Assembly: GCF_001439695.1 (NCBI RefSeq)
Contig: NZ_JYLL01000005.1
Span: forward strand, 186,001-250,000
Source of the DNA: Pseudomonas veronii
GTDB lineage: Bacteria > Pseudomonadota > Gammaproteobacteria > Pseudomonadales > Pseudomonadaceae
Length of the DNA stretch: 64,000 nucleotides
Direction: 5' to 3'
The notes below the pieces were generated by a model. It did not search any database. It was not told where the DNA came from and saw nothing but the letters and a program-made list of their open reading frames with translations. The translations under genes were made by a program, and so were the position numbers. Position 1 is the stretch's first letter. Every line of letters starts with the position of its first letter. Positions 19,689 to 30,311 of this stretch are shown here, one piece after another.

Positions 19689-21083
19689 ATGGATGATCAT
19701 GGACGTAACCCTTCTTCCGACCAGCCAATCCTTTATGTGCTTGATACCAACGTACTGATCCACGATCCGAACGCTCTGCTTAACTTCGAAGAACACCACG
19801 TCGCCATCCCGATGATCGTGTTGGAGGAACTCGACAAACTCAAAAGCGGGCATCACAGCGTGGCCGCCGAATGTCGCCAGGCCATCCGCCTGATCGACAA
19901 AACCCTGGGTGAAGCGTCACCCGAGGACGTCGAAGTCGGCGTGCCGATCCAGCGCGGCAAAAGCGGGCCCAAGGGTTTGTTGTCGATTTTGATGAGCAAG
20001 CGCAGCGAGCCCAACAGCCTGCTGCCGGAAAACCTCAACGACAACAAAATCATCAACCAATTGATCGACCTGCACGCTCGTGACAAGGACATGCGCGTGG
20101 TGCTGGTGACCAAAGACATCAATATGCGCCTCAAGGCACGAGCGTGTGGGATCGCTGCCGAGGACTACAGTACCGACCAACTGGTCGACGACGTGTCGAT
20201 GCTGTCCCGTGGTTATCACACCATGACCGGCTCGTTCTGGGACCGCGTCAGCAAGGTTGAAACCCGTCAGGACCACGGTCGCACCTGGCACCAGGTGCAA
20301 CTGATCGACAACCTGCCGGCGGTACACGTCAACGAGTTCATCATCGACGAACAGGGCTTCGTGGGCTGGATCAAAGAGATCCAGGTCGACAGGCTGCTGA
20401 TCCTCGACCTGCATCAGGAACCCCTGTTGCACCAGGAAGCCTGGGGCCTGAAACCGCGTGATATCTACCAGAGCCTGGCGCTGTATGCGCTGCTCGACCC
20501 GGACATCCATCTGGTCAACCTGACCGGTGCCGCCGGCTCGGGCAAAACCATCCTGGCTCTGGCGGCCGCCATCGAACAGACCATGGTGACCAAACGCTAT
20601 CGCCGCATCATCGCCACCCGCAGCGTGCAGGGCCTGGACCAGGAAATCGGTTTCCTGCCCGGCACCGAAGCGGAAAAAATGGAGCCGTGGCTGGGGGCGA
20701 TCACCGACAACCTCGAAGCTTTGCACATGGATGACGAAAACACCCATGGCAGCGTCGACTACATCCTCAGCAAAGTGCCGTTGCAGTTCAAATCCCTCAA
20801 TTACATCCGAGGTCGCAGCTTCCAGCAGAGCCTGATTTTGATCGATGAGTGCCAGAACCTCACGCCGCACCAGATGAAAACCATCATCACCCGTGCCGGC
20901 GCCGGTTCCAAAGTGGTGTGCCTGGGCAACCTGGCGCAGATCGACACCCCTTACCTGTCCGCGACCAGCTCCGGGCTGACTTACCTGACGGAACGCTTCA
21001 AAGACTTCCCGAACGGCGTGCATATCGCGCTGCAGGGAGTTCCACGTTCGATCCTGGCCGAATACGCCGAATCTCACTTGTAA
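19689..21083 (+). CDS. PIN-PhoH fusion ATPase (PhoH2-like)
   Basis: An N-terminal PIN nuclease domain (about 13-160; acidic residues D19 in LDTNVL, E46/E47 region, D143 in TKDINMR) is fused to a PhoH P-loop ATPase. Walker A is GAAGSGKT at 280-287 and Walker B is LILIDECQN. Proteins with this layout are proposed RNA helicase-nucleases (PhoH2/YlaK type). The start ATGGATGATCATGG is preceded by AGGTGACC. It stands alone, with a REPIN separating it from moaC. Confidence 0.93.
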   Translation: MDDHGRNPSSDQPILYVLDTNVLIHDPNALLNFEEHHVAIPMIVLEELDKLKSGHHSVAAECRQAIRLIDKTLGEASPEDVEVGVPIQRGKSGPKGLLSILMSKRSEPNSLLPENLNDNKIINQLIDLHARDKDMRVVLVTKDINMRLKARACGIAAEDYSTDQLVDDVSMLSRGYHTMTGSFWDRVSKVETRQDHGRTWHQVQLIDNLPAVHVNEFIIDEQGFVGWIKEIQVDRLLILDLHQEPLLHQEAWGLKPRDIYQSLALYALLDPDIHLVNLTGAAGSGKTILALAAAIEQTMVTKRYRRIIATRSVQGLDQEIGFLPGTEAEKMEPWLGAITDNLEALHMDDENTHGSVDYILSKVPLQFKSLNYIRGRSFQQSLILIDECQNLTPHQMKTIITRAGAGSKVVCLGNLAQIDTPYLSATSSGLTYLTERFKDFPNGVHIALQGVPRSILAEYAESHL

Positions 21084-21093
21084 ACGCGGTCCA

Positions 21094-21192
21094 TGTAGGA
21101 GCGAGCTTGCTCGCGAAGAGTGTCTACGATAACGCGGGTCTCTGGAGCCCCGCGTTGTTCTTTGGTTTTTCGCGAGCAAGCTCGCTCCTACA
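21094..21192. repeat. REPIN, class GAGCGAGCTTGCTCGCGAA
   Basis: Inverted units TGTAGGAGCGAGCTTGCTCG (from 21094) and its complement (to 21192) fill most of the phoH-moaC gap. They match the pair at 1447-1546. Confidence 0.92.
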
Positions 21193-21229
21193 GGGTTTAC
21201 AATCGACGCTCCTGATCAGGAGTATCCCT

Positions 21230-21703
21230 GTGCTGACTCATCTCGATTCCCAAGGTCGCGCCCATATGGTCGACGTCACCGACAAGTCCGTGACGTTCCG
21301 AGAGGCGGTGGCTGAAGCGCGGGTGCGTATGCTGCCCGAGACACTGAAAATGATTGTCGATGGTGCCCATCCCAAGGGCGATGTGTTTGCCGTGGCCCGT
21401 ATCGCCGGGATCCAGGCGGCGAAAAAAACCAGTGATTTGATCCCCTTGTGCCATCCGCTGATGTTGACCGGCGTCAAGGTCGAACTGAGCGCCGAGGGCA
21501 TAGACTCCGTGCACATCGTGGCGCGCTGCAAACTCTCGGGCCAGACCGGCGTAGAGATGGAAGCGCTGACGGCCGCCAGTGTCGCTGCGTTGACCATCTA
21601 CGACATGTGCAAGGCCGTGGACCGCGGCATGACCATCGAAAACATCCGCCTGCTGGAAAAGCTCGGCGGGAAAAGCGGGCATTTCAAGGCGGACCAGGCA
21701 TGA
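21230..21703 (+). CDS. moaC: MoaC, cyclic pyranopterin monophosphate synthase
   Basis: Second step of molybdenum cofactor synthesis: converts the MoaA product to cPMP. The GTG start at 21230 has AGGAG 7 nt upstream and yields [11 protein letters not shown], the conserved start; the 157 residues fit the family. Landmarks are MVDVTDK, the PLCHPL active-site segment, [13 protein letters not shown] and TIYDMCKA. The reading frame is open far upstream into phoH, but that part is not homologous. Overlaps moaD by 4 bp. Confidence 0.96.
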   Translation: MLTHLDSQGRAHMVDVTDKSVTFREAVAEARVRMLPETLKMIVDGAHPKGDVFAVARIAGIQAAKKTSDLIPLCHPLMLTGVKVELSAEGIDSVHIVARCKLSGQTGVEMEALTAASVAALTIYDMCKAVDRGMTIENIRLLEKLGGKSGHFKADQA

Positions 21704-21942
21704 GCATCAACGTACTGTTTTTTGCCCGCTACAGCGAAACGATCGGCCTGGATTCCCTGGAGATGGAAGGCGACTTCGCCACCGTCGACGCGGTGCGCCA
21801 GGCATTGGTCGGCGATCCGGGCTTTGACGTGCTCAACGAGACCAGCTTGATGTGCGCGCGCAATCAGGAAATGTGCAGCGTCGACGAGCCGCTCGAAGCC
21901 GGTGATGAAGTCGCCTTCTTCCCACCCGTGACCGGAGGCTGA
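21700..21942 (+). CDS. moaD: MoaD, molybdopterin synthase sulfur carrier
   Basis: The 80-residue ubiquitin-like small subunit ends in the Gly-Gly (PVTGG) that is adenylated and thiocarboxylated. Its ATG overlaps the moaC stop as ATGA, so the genes are coupled. moaE starts 2 bp after it. Confidence 0.96.
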   Translation: MSINVLFFARYSETIGLDSLEMEGDFATVDAVRQALVGDPGFDVLNETSLMCARNQEMCSVDEPLEAGDEVAFFPPVTGG

Positions 21943-21944
21943 GC

Positions 21945-22394
21945 ATGGCCATCCGTGTGCAGCCCGCGCCGTTTGACCCCGGCGTCGAAGTCAACGCGAT
22001 GCACGCTGCCAATGTCGGCGTCGGCGCGGTGGTGAGTTTTGTCGGCTATGTCCGCGACTTCAATGACGGCCACGACGTGGCGGGGATGTTCCTGGAGCAT
22101 TACCCCGGCATGACCGAAAAGGCCCTGGCCAAGATCGCCGTGGAAGCCGAACAGCGCTGGCCGCTGCTCAAGCTGGAAGTGCTGCACCGCATCGGCGCGT
22201 TGGAACCGGGCGAGCCCATCGTCTTCGTCGCCGCTGCTAGCGCGCATCGTCAGGCTGCGTTTGATGCCTGCGCGTTTGTGATGGACTACCTGAAGACCCG
22301 TGCGCCGTTCTGGAAGAAAGAAAGCACCAGCGAAGGTGCGCGTTGGGTGGACGGGCGCGACAGCGACCACGCCGCAGCGGATCGCTGGAAGTAG
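21945..22394 (+). CDS. moaE: MoaE, molybdopterin synthase catalytic subunit
   Basis: Transfers two sulfurs from MoaD to cPMP. The 149 residues show the conserved FVGYVRD, LEHYPGM, HRIG and KTRAPFWKKE segments; the lysines of the last lie at the active site. Third gene of the moaCDE operon. A REPIN follows and separates it from the convergent rhlB. Confidence 0.96.
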   Translation: MAIRVQPAPFDPGVEVNAMHAANVGVGAVVSFVGYVRDFNDGHDVAGMFLEHYPGMTEKALAKIAVEAEQRWPLLKLEVLHRIGALEPGEPIVFVAAASAHRQAAFDACAFVMDYLKTRAPFWKKESTSEGARWVDGRDSDHAAADRWK

Positions 22395-22432
22395 CCAGCC
22401 GAACACCTATCTCAAAATCAGCTGAAATCAAA

Positions 22433-22522
22433 TGTGGGAGGGGGCAAGCCCCCGATAGCAGTGGGTCAGTTGGCAAATTCTGCGACTGACACTCCGCTAT
22501 CGGGGGCAAGCCCCCTCCCACA
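22433..22522. repeat. REPIN, class GGGAGGGGGCAAGCCCCCGAT
   Basis: Inverted units starting TGTGGGAGGGGGCAAGCCCC at 22433 and ending CCCCCTCCCACA at 22522. Placed between convergent moaE and rhlB, it could act on both mRNA 3' ends. Its left unit has GCAAG at the loop where other copies have GCTTG. Confidence 0.9.
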
Positions 22523-22541
22523 TGTTTGACCGCATTTGAGC

Positions 22542-24017
22542 TTAGGGGCGTTTGCGTTCTACAGCCCGGAGCAAGTGCGTCGGCGGTGTCTCGCAGCTGA
22601 TCTTGCGGCCCAGCAGCGTCTCGATCGACGGCAACTGATACGAGTCATCCTCCCCGGCAAAGCTGATCGACACGCCCGCTGCCCCGGCACGGCCGGTGCG
22701 GCCAATACGGTGTACGTAGTCGTCGGGCATTTCGGGCAGGGTGAAGTTGATCACATGGCTGATGCCGTCGATGTGAATCCCGCGCCCGGCCACGTCGGTG
22801 GCCACCAGCACGCGGATCTTGCCTTCGCGAAAGCCTTCCAGGGTCTTGATGCGCTTGTGCTGCGGCACGTCGCCTGACAGTTGCGCGGCGTTGACGCCAT
22901 CACGCACCAGGCGCTCTTCGATACGGCGCACTTCGTCCTTGCGGTTGGCAAATACCATCACGCGCTCCCAACCGTTGTCGTTGATCAGGTTGTAGAGCAG
23001 CTTGTACTTGTCGGCACCGGCCACGGCGTAGATGTGTTGCTCGACGTTTTCGCTGGCGACGTTCAGCGCCTCGATCTCGACGATGGACGGCTCGGTGGTC
23101 CACTGCTTGGCGAGGTTCATCACGTCTTCGGTGAAGGTCGCGGAGAACAGCAGGGTCTGACGCTCGTTTTTCGGCGGGGTCTGGCGAATGATCTGGCGTA
23201 CTTGCGGGATAAAGCCCATGTCGAGCATGCGGTCGGCTTCGTCCAGCACCATCACTTCGACCATGTCCAGGTGTACGTCGCCGCGCTGGTTGAAGTCGAG
23301 CAGGCGGCCCGGAGTGGCAACCAGGATGTCGCAGTGACGCGCTTCGAGGTGCTTGAGCTGCTTGTCGAAGTCCATGCCACCGACAAACGTCATGACGTTG
23401 AGGCCGGTGTACTTGGTCAGGTCGGCGGCGTCCTTGGCGATCTGCACCACCAGCTCGCGGGTCGGGGCGATGATCAGCGCGCGCGGCTCACCCATGTAGC
23501 GTTCTTTCGGCGGCGGCGTTTGCAGCAGTTGGGTGATGATCGAGATCAGGAACGCGGCGGTCTTGCCGGTGCCGGTCTGGGCGCGGCCGATGGCGTCTTT
23601 GCCGGCCAGGGTGAAGCCCAGCACCTGCGCCTGGATCGGTGTGCAGTACGGGAAGCCCAGGTCCTGGATGGCGTGCATCAGTTCCGGTGCGAGCTTGAAA
23701 TCGTGGAAGCGGGTTTTGCCTTCCTGGGGTTCGACGACGAAATCTTCGAGTTTCCACGGCGTGACGGGCGGCTTGGGCGCGCGTTCACGGCGTGCGGCTT
23801 TTGGCGCAGGCGCAGGCGCGGTTGCCGCAGCGGCTTCGGCCGGTTTCGGCGGTTCGGTTGGCGTCACCTCGAGCGGTTTCGGCGCGGTCACAGGCGCGGC
23901 CAGGCCAGGCTGTTTACCGTCGTGGCGGCTGCCGGGTGTCGGGACGGGAGCACTGGGAACTGGCGCGAGCGGCTCAGCCTCGCTTTTGCCGAACATCTTC
24001 TTGAGTGCTTTGAGCAC
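22542..24017 (-). CDS. rhlB: RhlB-like DEAD-box RNA helicase
   Basis: ATP-dependent RNA helicase linked to the RNA degradosome. A low-complexity Pro/Ala-rich N-terminal tail (about 17-85) precedes the helicase core. Motifs in order: Q-motif FPYCTPIQ, Walker [18 protein letters not shown] (VLDEADRM), SAT (LLFSATF) and [10 protein letters not shown]. The 491 residues include the extended N-terminus usual for Pseudomonas RhlB. It stands alone. RhlB versus RhlE is decided by the overall match and the short basic C-terminus. Confidence 0.92.
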   Translation of the reverse strand: MLKALKKMFGKSEAEPLAPVPSAPVPTPGSRHDGKQPGLAAPVTAPKPLEVTPTEPPKPAEAAAATAPAPAPKAARRERAPKPPVTPWKLEDFVVEPQEGKTRFHDFKLAPELMHAIQDLGFPYCTPIQAQVLGFTLAGKDAIGRAQTGTGKTAAFLISIITQLLQTPPPKERYMGEPRALIIAPTRELVVQIAKDAADLTKYTGLNVMTFVGGMDFDKQLKHLEARHCDILVATPGRLLDFNQRGDVHLDMVEVMVLDEADRMLDMGFIPQVRQIIRQTPPKNERQTLLFSATFTEDVMNLAKQWTTEPSIVEIEALNVASENVEQHIYAVAGADKYKLLYNLINDNGWERVMVFANRKDEVRRIEERLVRDGVNAAQLSGDVPQHKRIKTLEGFREGKIRVLVATDVAGRGIHIDGISHVINFTLPEMPDDYVHRIGRTGRAGAAGVSISFAGEDDSYQLPSIETLLGRKISCETPPTHLLRAVERKRP

Positions 24018-24119
24018 GGTGATCTCATTAATTGGTTAAGGAATATACGCCGGCCAGTGTAATGCAAGAATCGGGCGCGGCGTAGTGCGTCTGTCATGTG
24101 GCTAAATAAACGGCGGCGT

Positions 24120-25121
<1,002 letters not shown>

Positions 25122-26153
25122 ATGAAGGTATTGAAATCCACCCTGGCCATCGTTTCCGCGGCCGCTGTATTGGGTGTCAGTGGTTTCGCCCAAGCCGGCG
25201 CCACCCTGGACGCCGTGCAGAAGAAAGGTTTTGTGCAATGTGGCGTGAGTGACGGCTTGCCGGGTTTCTCGGTACCGGATGCCAGCGGCAAGATCCTCGG
25301 GATCGACGCTGACTTCTGCCGCGCGGTAGCCGCTGCTGTGTTCGGCGACGCGAGCAAGGTCAAATTCAGCCAGTTGAACGCCAAGGAGCGTTTCACCGCG
25401 CTTCAATCCGGCGAAGTCGACATTCTGTCCCGTAACACCACCATGACCAGCTCCCGCGATGCGGGCATGGGCCTGAAATTCCCCGGCTTCATCACTTACT
25501 ACGACGGCATCGGCTTTCTGGTAAACAACAAGCTGGGCGTTAAAAGTGCCAAGGAACTGGACGGTGCAACCATCTGCATCCAGGCCGGTACCACCACCGA
25601 GCTGAACGTTTCCGACTACTTCCGTGGCAACGGTCTGAAATACACCCCGATCACCTTCGACACCTCCGACGAAAGCGCCAAGTCGCTGGAGTCCGGGCGT
25701 TGCGACGTACTGACCTCCGACAAGTCCCAACTGTTCGCCCAGCGCAGCAAGTTGGCCTCGCCGAAAGACTACGTGGTTCTGCCGGAAACCATTTCCAAGG
25801 AACCGCTGGGCCCGGTCGTGCGTAATGGCGACGACGAGTGGCTGGCCATCGTGCGTTGGGTTGGCTACGCCATGCTCAACGCGGAAGAAGCCGGTATCAC
25901 TTCCAAAAACGTCGAGGCTGAAGCCAAGTCCACCAAGAACCCGGACGTTGCGCGTCTGCTCGGTGCCGACGGCGAATACGGCAAAGACCTGAAAGTGAAG
26001 AAAGACTGGGTCGTACAGATCGTCAAGCAGGTCGGCAACTACGGTGAAGTGTTCGAGAAAAACCTCGGCAAGAGCACGCCACTGGAAATCGACCGTGGCC
26101 TGAACGCGCTGTGGAACAACGGCGGCATTCAATACGCACCCCCTGTGCGCTGA
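25122..26153 (+). CDS. aapJ: AapJ, general L-amino-acid ABC transporter binding protein
   Basis: Periplasmic solute-binding protein. The signal peptide ends at GFAQAGA (about residue 25). The body is an SBP_bac_3 fold with FSVPDASG, DADFCRAVAAA, SRNTTMTSSRD and CIQAGTTTELN. The 343 residues match the AapJ/BztA family, longer than single-amino-acid binding proteins. GGAGG lies 6 nt before the ATG. First and probably most expressed gene of the operon, followed by a stem-loop. Confidence 0.96.
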   Translation: MKVLKSTLAIVSAAAVLGVSGFAQAGATLDAVQKKGFVQCGVSDGLPGFSVPDASGKILGIDADFCRAVAAAVFGDASKVKFSQLNAKERFTALQSGEVDILSRNTTMTSSRDAGMGLKFPGFITYYDGIGFLVNNKLGVKSAKELDGATICIQAGTTTELNVSDYFRGNGLKYTPITFDTSDESAKSLESGRCDVLTSDKSQLFAQRSKLASPKDYVVLPETISKEPLGPVVRNGDDEWLAIVRWVGYAMLNAEEAGITSKNVEAEAKSTKNPDVARLLGADGEYGKDLKVKKDWVVQIVKQVGNYGEVFEKNLGKSTPLEIDRGLNALWNNGGIQYAPPVR

Positions 26154-26167
26154 TCGCTGATGGTTCT

Positions 26168-26196
26168 ATCACCCGGTGGGCCAACCGCCGGGTGAT
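26168..26196 (+). terminator. Intra-operon stem-loop after aapJ
   Basis: A perfect 9-bp stem, ATCACCCGG ... CCGGGTGAT, with an 11-nt loop and no T-run. Such a hairpin between binding protein and permease genes usually stabilises the upstream mRNA or reduces downstream expression. Confidence 0.7.
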
Positions 26197-26225
26197 GTTC
26201 TGTTCCATTCTTTCCGGGGCACTTC

Positions 26226-27407
26226 ATGCAAAATAAAATCGGCGCACCAAAGCAGAAGCTCAGCTTCAGCGATCCCAAAGTGCGTGCGTGGCTCTTCCAG
26301 ATCATCACGATTGTGGCGGTGGTCTCGCTGGGCTGGTACCTCTTCAACAATACCCAGACCAACCTTCAACACCGGGGCATTACCTCGGGCTTCGACTTTC
26401 TTGAGCGCAGTGCCGGCTTCGGCATCGCGCAGCACCTGATCGACTACACCGAATCGGACAGCTATGCCCGGGTGTTTGTGATCGGGCTGCTCAATACCTT
26501 GCTGGTGACCGTGATCGGCGTGGTCCTGGCGACCCTGCTCGGGTTCATCATCGGCGTGGCCCGCTTGTCGCCCAACTGGATGATCAACAAGCTGGCGACG
26601 GTGTACGTGGAAGTGTTCCGCAACATCCCGCCGTTGCTGCAAATCCTGTTCTGGTACTTCGCGGTGTTCCTGACCATGCCGGGGCCACGCAACAGCCATA
26701 ACTTCGGCGACACGTTCTTCGTCAGCAGCCGTGGCCTGAACATGCCGGCCGCGCTGGCCGCCGACGGGTTCTGGCCGTTCGTGGTCAGCGTGGTCGTGGC
26801 CATCGTGGCCATCGTGCTGATGACCCGCTGGGCCAACAAGCGCTTTGAAGCGACCGGTGTTCCCTTCCACAAGTTCTGGGCGGGTCTGGCGCTGTTCATC
26901 GTGATCCCGGCATTGTGCGCCTTGGTCTTCGGCGCGCCGTTGCACTGGGAAATGCCCAAGCTGCAAGGCTTCAACTTCGTCGGTGGCTGGGTGCTGATCC
27001 CTGAACTGTTGGCGCTGACCCTGGCGCTGACCGTGTACACCGCGGCGTTTATCGCCGAGATCGTGCGCTCGGGCATCAAGTCCGTCAGCCACGGCCAGAC
27101 CGAAGCCGCACGCTCCCTGGGCCTGCGCCCCGGGCCGACGCTGCGCAAGGTCATCATCCCGCAAGCCCTGCGGGTGATCATTCCGCCGCTGACCAGCCAA
27201 TACCTGAACCTGGCGAAAAACTCGTCGTTGGCCGCCGGTATCGGTTACCCGGAAATGGTTTCGCTGTTTGCCGGCACGGTGCTCAACCAGACCGGCCAGG
27301 CCATCGAAGTCATTGCCATCACCATGAGCGTGTACCTGGCGATCAGCATCAGCATTTCCCTGCTGATGAACTGGTACAACAAGCGCATTGCGCTGATCGA
27401 GCGGTGA
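26226..27407 (+). CDS. aapQ: AapQ, amino-acid ABC transporter permease
   Basis: Inner-membrane permease of the His/Glu/Gln class, with an extended size (393 residues) and inserted segment typical of AapQ/BztB. The EAA loop, EAARSLGLRPGPTLRKVIIPQA, which contacts the ATPase, lies near residue 300. The FRNIPPLLQI segment is typical of the class. Ends 10 bp before aapM. Confidence 0.95.
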   Translation: MQNKIGAPKQKLSFSDPKVRAWLFQIITIVAVVSLGWYLFNNTQTNLQHRGITSGFDFLERSAGFGIAQHLIDYTESDSYARVFVIGLLNTLLVTVIGVVLATLLGFIIGVARLSPNWMINKLATVYVEVFRNIPPLLQILFWYFAVFLTMPGPRNSHNFGDTFFVSSRGLNMPAALAADGFWPFVVSVVVAIVAIVLMTRWANKRFEATGVPFHKFWAGLALFIVIPALCALVFGAPLHWEMPKLQGFNFVGGWVLIPELLALTLALTVYTAAFIAEIVRSGIKSVSHGQTEAARSLGLRPGPTLRKVIIPQALRVIIPPLTSQYLNLAKNSSLAAGIGYPEMVSLFAGTVLNQTGQAIEVIAITMSVYLAISISISLLMNWYNKRIALIER

Positions 27408-27417
27408 GGAAACGAGC

Positions 27418-28515
27418 ATGAGTTCGCATACGTTCAAACCTGATATGCCACCGCCGAGCAAAGTCTTCGGGCCGATGGCATGGATGCGCGCCAACCTGTT
27501 TTCCAGCTGGCTCAACACCCTGCTGACCTTGTTGGCGTTTTACCTGATCTACCTAGTCGTGCCGCCGATCCTGCACTGGGCGATCCTCGACGCCAACTGG
27601 GTCGGGACCACTCGCGCCGACTGCACCAAAGAAGGCGCCTGCTGGGTGTTTATCCAACAGCGCTTCGGGCAGTTCATGTACGGCTACTACCCCGGCGACC
27701 TGCGCTGGCGCGTAGACCTGACCGTGTGGTTGGCCATCGTGGGCGTGGCGCCGTTGTTCATCTCGCGTTTTCCACGCAAGGCGATCTACGGCCTGGGCTT
27801 TCTGGTGTTGTACCCGATCATTGCCTTCTTCCTGTTGCGCGGCGGCATTTTCGGCCTGACCAGCGTGGCCACCAGCCAATGGGGCGGCCTGATGCTGACC
27901 CTGGTCATCGCCACCGTCGGCATCGCCGGTGCCTTGCCGCTGGGGATTGTGCTGGCGCTGGGGCGGCGCTCGAACATGCCGGCGATTCGTGTGGTCTGCG
28001 TGACCTTCATCGAATTCTGGCGCGGCGTGCCGTTGATCACGGTGCTGTTCATGTCCTCGGTGATGCTGCCGTTGTTCCTGCCCGAAGGCATGGGCATCGA
28101 CAAGCTGCTGCGGGCGTTGATCGGCGTGATCCTGTTCCAGTCGGCCTACGTGGCGGAAGTGGTGCGCGGTGGCTTGCAGGCGATTCCCAAAGGTCAGTAC
28201 GAAGCGGCCGCGGCGATGGGCCTGGGTTACTGGCGCAGCATGGGCCTGGTGATTCTGCCGCAAGCCCTGAAGATGGTGATCCCCGGCATCGTCAACACGT
28301 TTATCGCGCTGTTCAAGGACACCAGCCTGGTGATCATCATCGGTTTGTTCGACCTGCTCAACAGCGTCAAGCAAGCCGCCGCCGACCCGAAATGGTTGGG
28401 CATGGCCACTGAAGGCTACGTGTTCGCCGCCCTGGTGTTCTGGATTTTCTGTTTTGGTATGTCGCGCTATTCCATTCATTTGGAACATAAGCTCGACACA
28501 GGCCACAAGCGTTAG
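27418..28515 (+). CDS. aapM: AapM, amino-acid ABC transporter permease
   Basis: Second permease, 365 residues and polytopic. It has the [12 protein letters not shown] segment and the EAA loop [29 protein letters not shown] lies 9 nt before the ATG. A periplasmic insert near residues 60-85 has two cysteines ([10 protein letters not shown]). Confidence 0.95.
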   Translation: MSSHTFKPDMPPPSKVFGPMAWMRANLFSSWLNTLLTLLAFYLIYLVVPPILHWAILDANWVGTTRADCTKEGACWVFIQQRFGQFMYGYYPGDLRWRVDLTVWLAIVGVAPLFISRFPRKAIYGLGFLVLYPIIAFFLLRGGIFGLTSVATSQWGGLMLTLVIATVGIAGALPLGIVLALGRRSNMPAIRVVCVTFIEFWRGVPLITVLFMSSVMLPLFLPEGMGIDKLLRALIGVILFQSAYVAEVVRGGLQAIPKGQYEAAAAMGLGYWRSMGLVILPQALKMVIPGIVNTFIALFKDTSLVIIIGLFDLLNSVKQAAADPKWLGMATEGYVFAALVFWIFCFGMSRYSIHLEHKLDTGHKR

Positions 28516-28526
28516 GAGTTGATGTT

Positions 28527-29291
28527 ATGAGCGAAGCGATCAAACAGCCTGTGAGCCCTGAAGGCATTATCCAGATGCAGGGCGTGAACAAGTGGTACGG
28601 CCAGTTCCACGTATTGAAAGACATCAACCTCAACGTCAAGCAGGGCGAGCGTATCGTGCTGTGCGGCCCGTCGGGTTCGGGCAAGTCCACCACCATCCGC
28701 TGCCTCAACCGCCTGGAAGAACACCAGCAGGGCCGCATCGTGGTCGATGGCGTGGAACTGACCAACGACCTCAAGCAGATCGAAGCGATCCGCCGCGAAG
28801 TCGGCATGGTGTTCCAGCACTTCAACCTGTTCCCGCACCTGACCATCCTGCAGAACTGCACGTTGGCACCGATGTGGGTGCGCAAGATGCCCAAGCGCAA
28901 GGCCGAAGAAATCGCCATGCACTACCTGGAGCGCGTGCGTATCCCGGAGCAGGCCCACAAGTTTCCGGGGCAACTCTCCGGCGGCCAGCAACAGCGCGTG
29001 GCGATTGCCCGGGCGCTGTGCATGAAACCGAAAATCATGCTGTTCGACGAACCGACCTCGGCCCTCGACCCGGAAATGGTCAAGGAAGTGCTCGACACCA
29101 TGATCGGCCTGGCCGAAGACGGCATGACCATGTTGTGCGTGACCCACGAAATGGGCTTCGCCCGTACCGTGGCCAACCGCGTGATCTTCATGGACAAGGG
29201 CGAGATCGTGGAACAGGCGGCGCCGAATGACTTCTTCGACAACCCGCAGAATGACCGGACCAAGTTGTTCTTGAGCCAGATTCTGCATTGA
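28527..29291 (+). CDS. aapP: AapP, amino-acid ABC transporter ATPase
   Basis: ATP-binding subunit. Walker A GPSGSGKS (47-54), Q-loop [10 protein letters not shown], signature LSGGQQQR, Walker [12 protein letters not shown], and switch histidine in VTHEMG. The 254 residues fit the family; AGGAG lies upstream of the ATG. Last gene of the operon, with an intrinsic terminator just after it. Confidence 0.97.
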   Translation: MSEAIKQPVSPEGIIQMQGVNKWYGQFHVLKDINLNVKQGERIVLCGPSGSGKSTTIRCLNRLEEHQQGRIVVDGVELTNDLKQIEAIRREVGMVFQHFNLFPHLTILQNCTLAPMWVRKMPKRKAEEIAMHYLERVRIPEQAHKFPGQLSGGQQQRVAIARALCMKPKIMLFDEPTSALDPEMVKEVLDTMIGLAEDGMTMLCVTHEMGFARTVANRVIFMDKGEIVEQAAPNDFFDNPQNDRTKLFLSQILH

Positions 29292-29313
29292 TCGATGGTT
29301 GATGCTTGAAGCG

Positions 29314-29345
29314 ATAAACCCGGCACCAGGCCGGGTTTATTTTTG
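29314..29345 (+). terminator. Rho-independent terminator of aapJQMP
   Basis: A 10-bp stem ATAAACCCGG / CCGGGTTTAT with a 7-nt loop, followed by TTTTT. Confidence 0.9.
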
Positions 29346-29355
29346 CCTGCTGTTT

Positions 29356-29844
29356 TTACGCGGACGCTTGAGTTGCAAGCTGCGCATCTTTTGCGATCAG
29401 CAGATGGTTCAGGTCTTCGCCGGCATTGAGTGCCTCTATTTCGGCCAATAGATGCGGATGTTTATCCAGTAGACGCATCAATGTGAGCAGTGGCGCGGGC
29501 GGAAAGATCTCAGCCCTTTCGTAGCGGGAAAATGCGTTATGGCCGCGGCCGGTCAATAGCCTCACCGCGTCTTTCTGCGTCAGATGCAATTTGCGGCGAA
29601 TTCGTTTCATTTCGGCGGCGATGATTGTCCTGGCATCCATTAACAACTTATCGCTGGCATCGGAATAACGCTCTGCGCTATCGGTGTCCGAATCGAATTC
29701 GACCTCGTGACAGGCCTGGCATTCCCAGCCTGCAATATCAGGGATATCCCGGATCATGCCGCGTGTGTTGATCGTGAAGTTGCGACCTTCGAAATGCTGC
29801 ATTGCGTCATGGGTTCCGCAACTCACGCATTGTTGGGTTTTCAT
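29356..29844 (-). CDS. mqsA: MqsA-family antitoxin
   Basis: Antitoxin and autorepressor of the MqsR toxin. The N-terminal zinc domain has two CxxC pairs (C6/C9 and C42/C45). The C-terminal XRE helix-turn-helix ends with GHNAFSRYERAE and LLDKHPHLL, close to E. coli MqsA. Start at 29844 with AAGGAG upstream; the frame is open to 29952, but that part runs inside mqsR. Its ATG overlaps the toxin stop as ATGA. The 162 residues are longer than the E. coli protein (131), mainly by a C-terminal extension and loops. Confidence 0.92.
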   Translation of the reverse strand: MKTQQCVSCGTHDAMQHFEGRNFTINTRGMIRDIPDIAGWECQACHEVEFDSDTDSAERYSDASDKLLMDARTIIAAEMKRIRRKLHLTQKDAVRLLTGRGHNAFSRYERAEIFPPAPLLTLMRLLDKHPHLLAEIEALNAGEDLNHLLIAKDAQLATQASA

Positions 29845-30152
29845 AAGGTTTTCTCCTTGAAGGAGATTACGGGAGGACCACCGCCTGGGCGGTAAGTCAC
29901 TTTGATGTAAATCTCCGTAGCGTAAATCTTGATCAGATAGACGTCCTGCCACACACGGTGGTCTGAATAGGTCGTCATTGACGTGTACAACATTCGATTC
30001 TCAAGGGCGCAGACCGCGAGTCGCATCTGGCCGATGTTCAACTCAAGTTGTCGAGCCGCCTCCCGCGCGCTTGCGGTGAATGCTCTGCTACCCAACCTGA
30101 TGACATCCGCCTTTATCACCGCCAAATCGTAATGAGGTGTGTACTTTTCCAT
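29841..30152 (-). CDS. mqsR: MqsR-family toxin (mRNA interferase)
   Basis: RNase toxin of the RelE/YoeB fold that cuts mRNA at GCU/GCA in E. coli. The 103 residues carry the family hallmark SMTTYSDH followed by WQDVY, and end with a SFKEK-type tail. Start at 30152 (MEKYTPHYDL), like E. coli MEKRTPH; an earlier in-frame ATG at 30197 would run through the operator palindrome. Toxin-first gene order as in mqsRA. Confidence 0.92.
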   Translation of the reverse strand: MEKYTPHYDLAVIKADVIRLGSRAFTASAREAARQLELNIGQMRLAVCALENRMLYTSMTTYSDHRVWQDVYLIKIYATEIYIKVTYRPGGGPPVISFKEKTL

Positions 30153-30168
30153 AAGACACCTAAGGCTG

Positions 30169-30191
30169 AAATTACCCTTTAAGGGTAATTT
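30169..30191 (-). promoter_or_regulatory. Palindromic operator of mqsRA
   Basis: A perfect 23-bp palindrome, AAATTACCCTT-T-AAGGGTAATTT, centred 28 bp upstream of the mqsR start. MqsA binds palindromes of ACCT/AGGT type at its own promoter in E. coli. This one has the ACCC/GGGT variant, so it is the probable autoregulatory site. Confidence 0.7.
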
Positions 30192-30311
30192 TAACAATCG
30201 AAAATACTGCTCCGTTTCCCTGCCTGAAAACCCTAGTGCGTTGCCTTTGTAGGCAAGTCCGAATAGGCTGTAGGTAAATTCATCCTATGATTGGACGAAA
30301 GCGCAAACCTC

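Noticed and set aside
30291-30311. TTG start for the GntR regulator
   Set aside because: The ATG at 30312 is the more plausible start (MTDISPLIKRSLVDQAL); no ribosome site supports the TTG.
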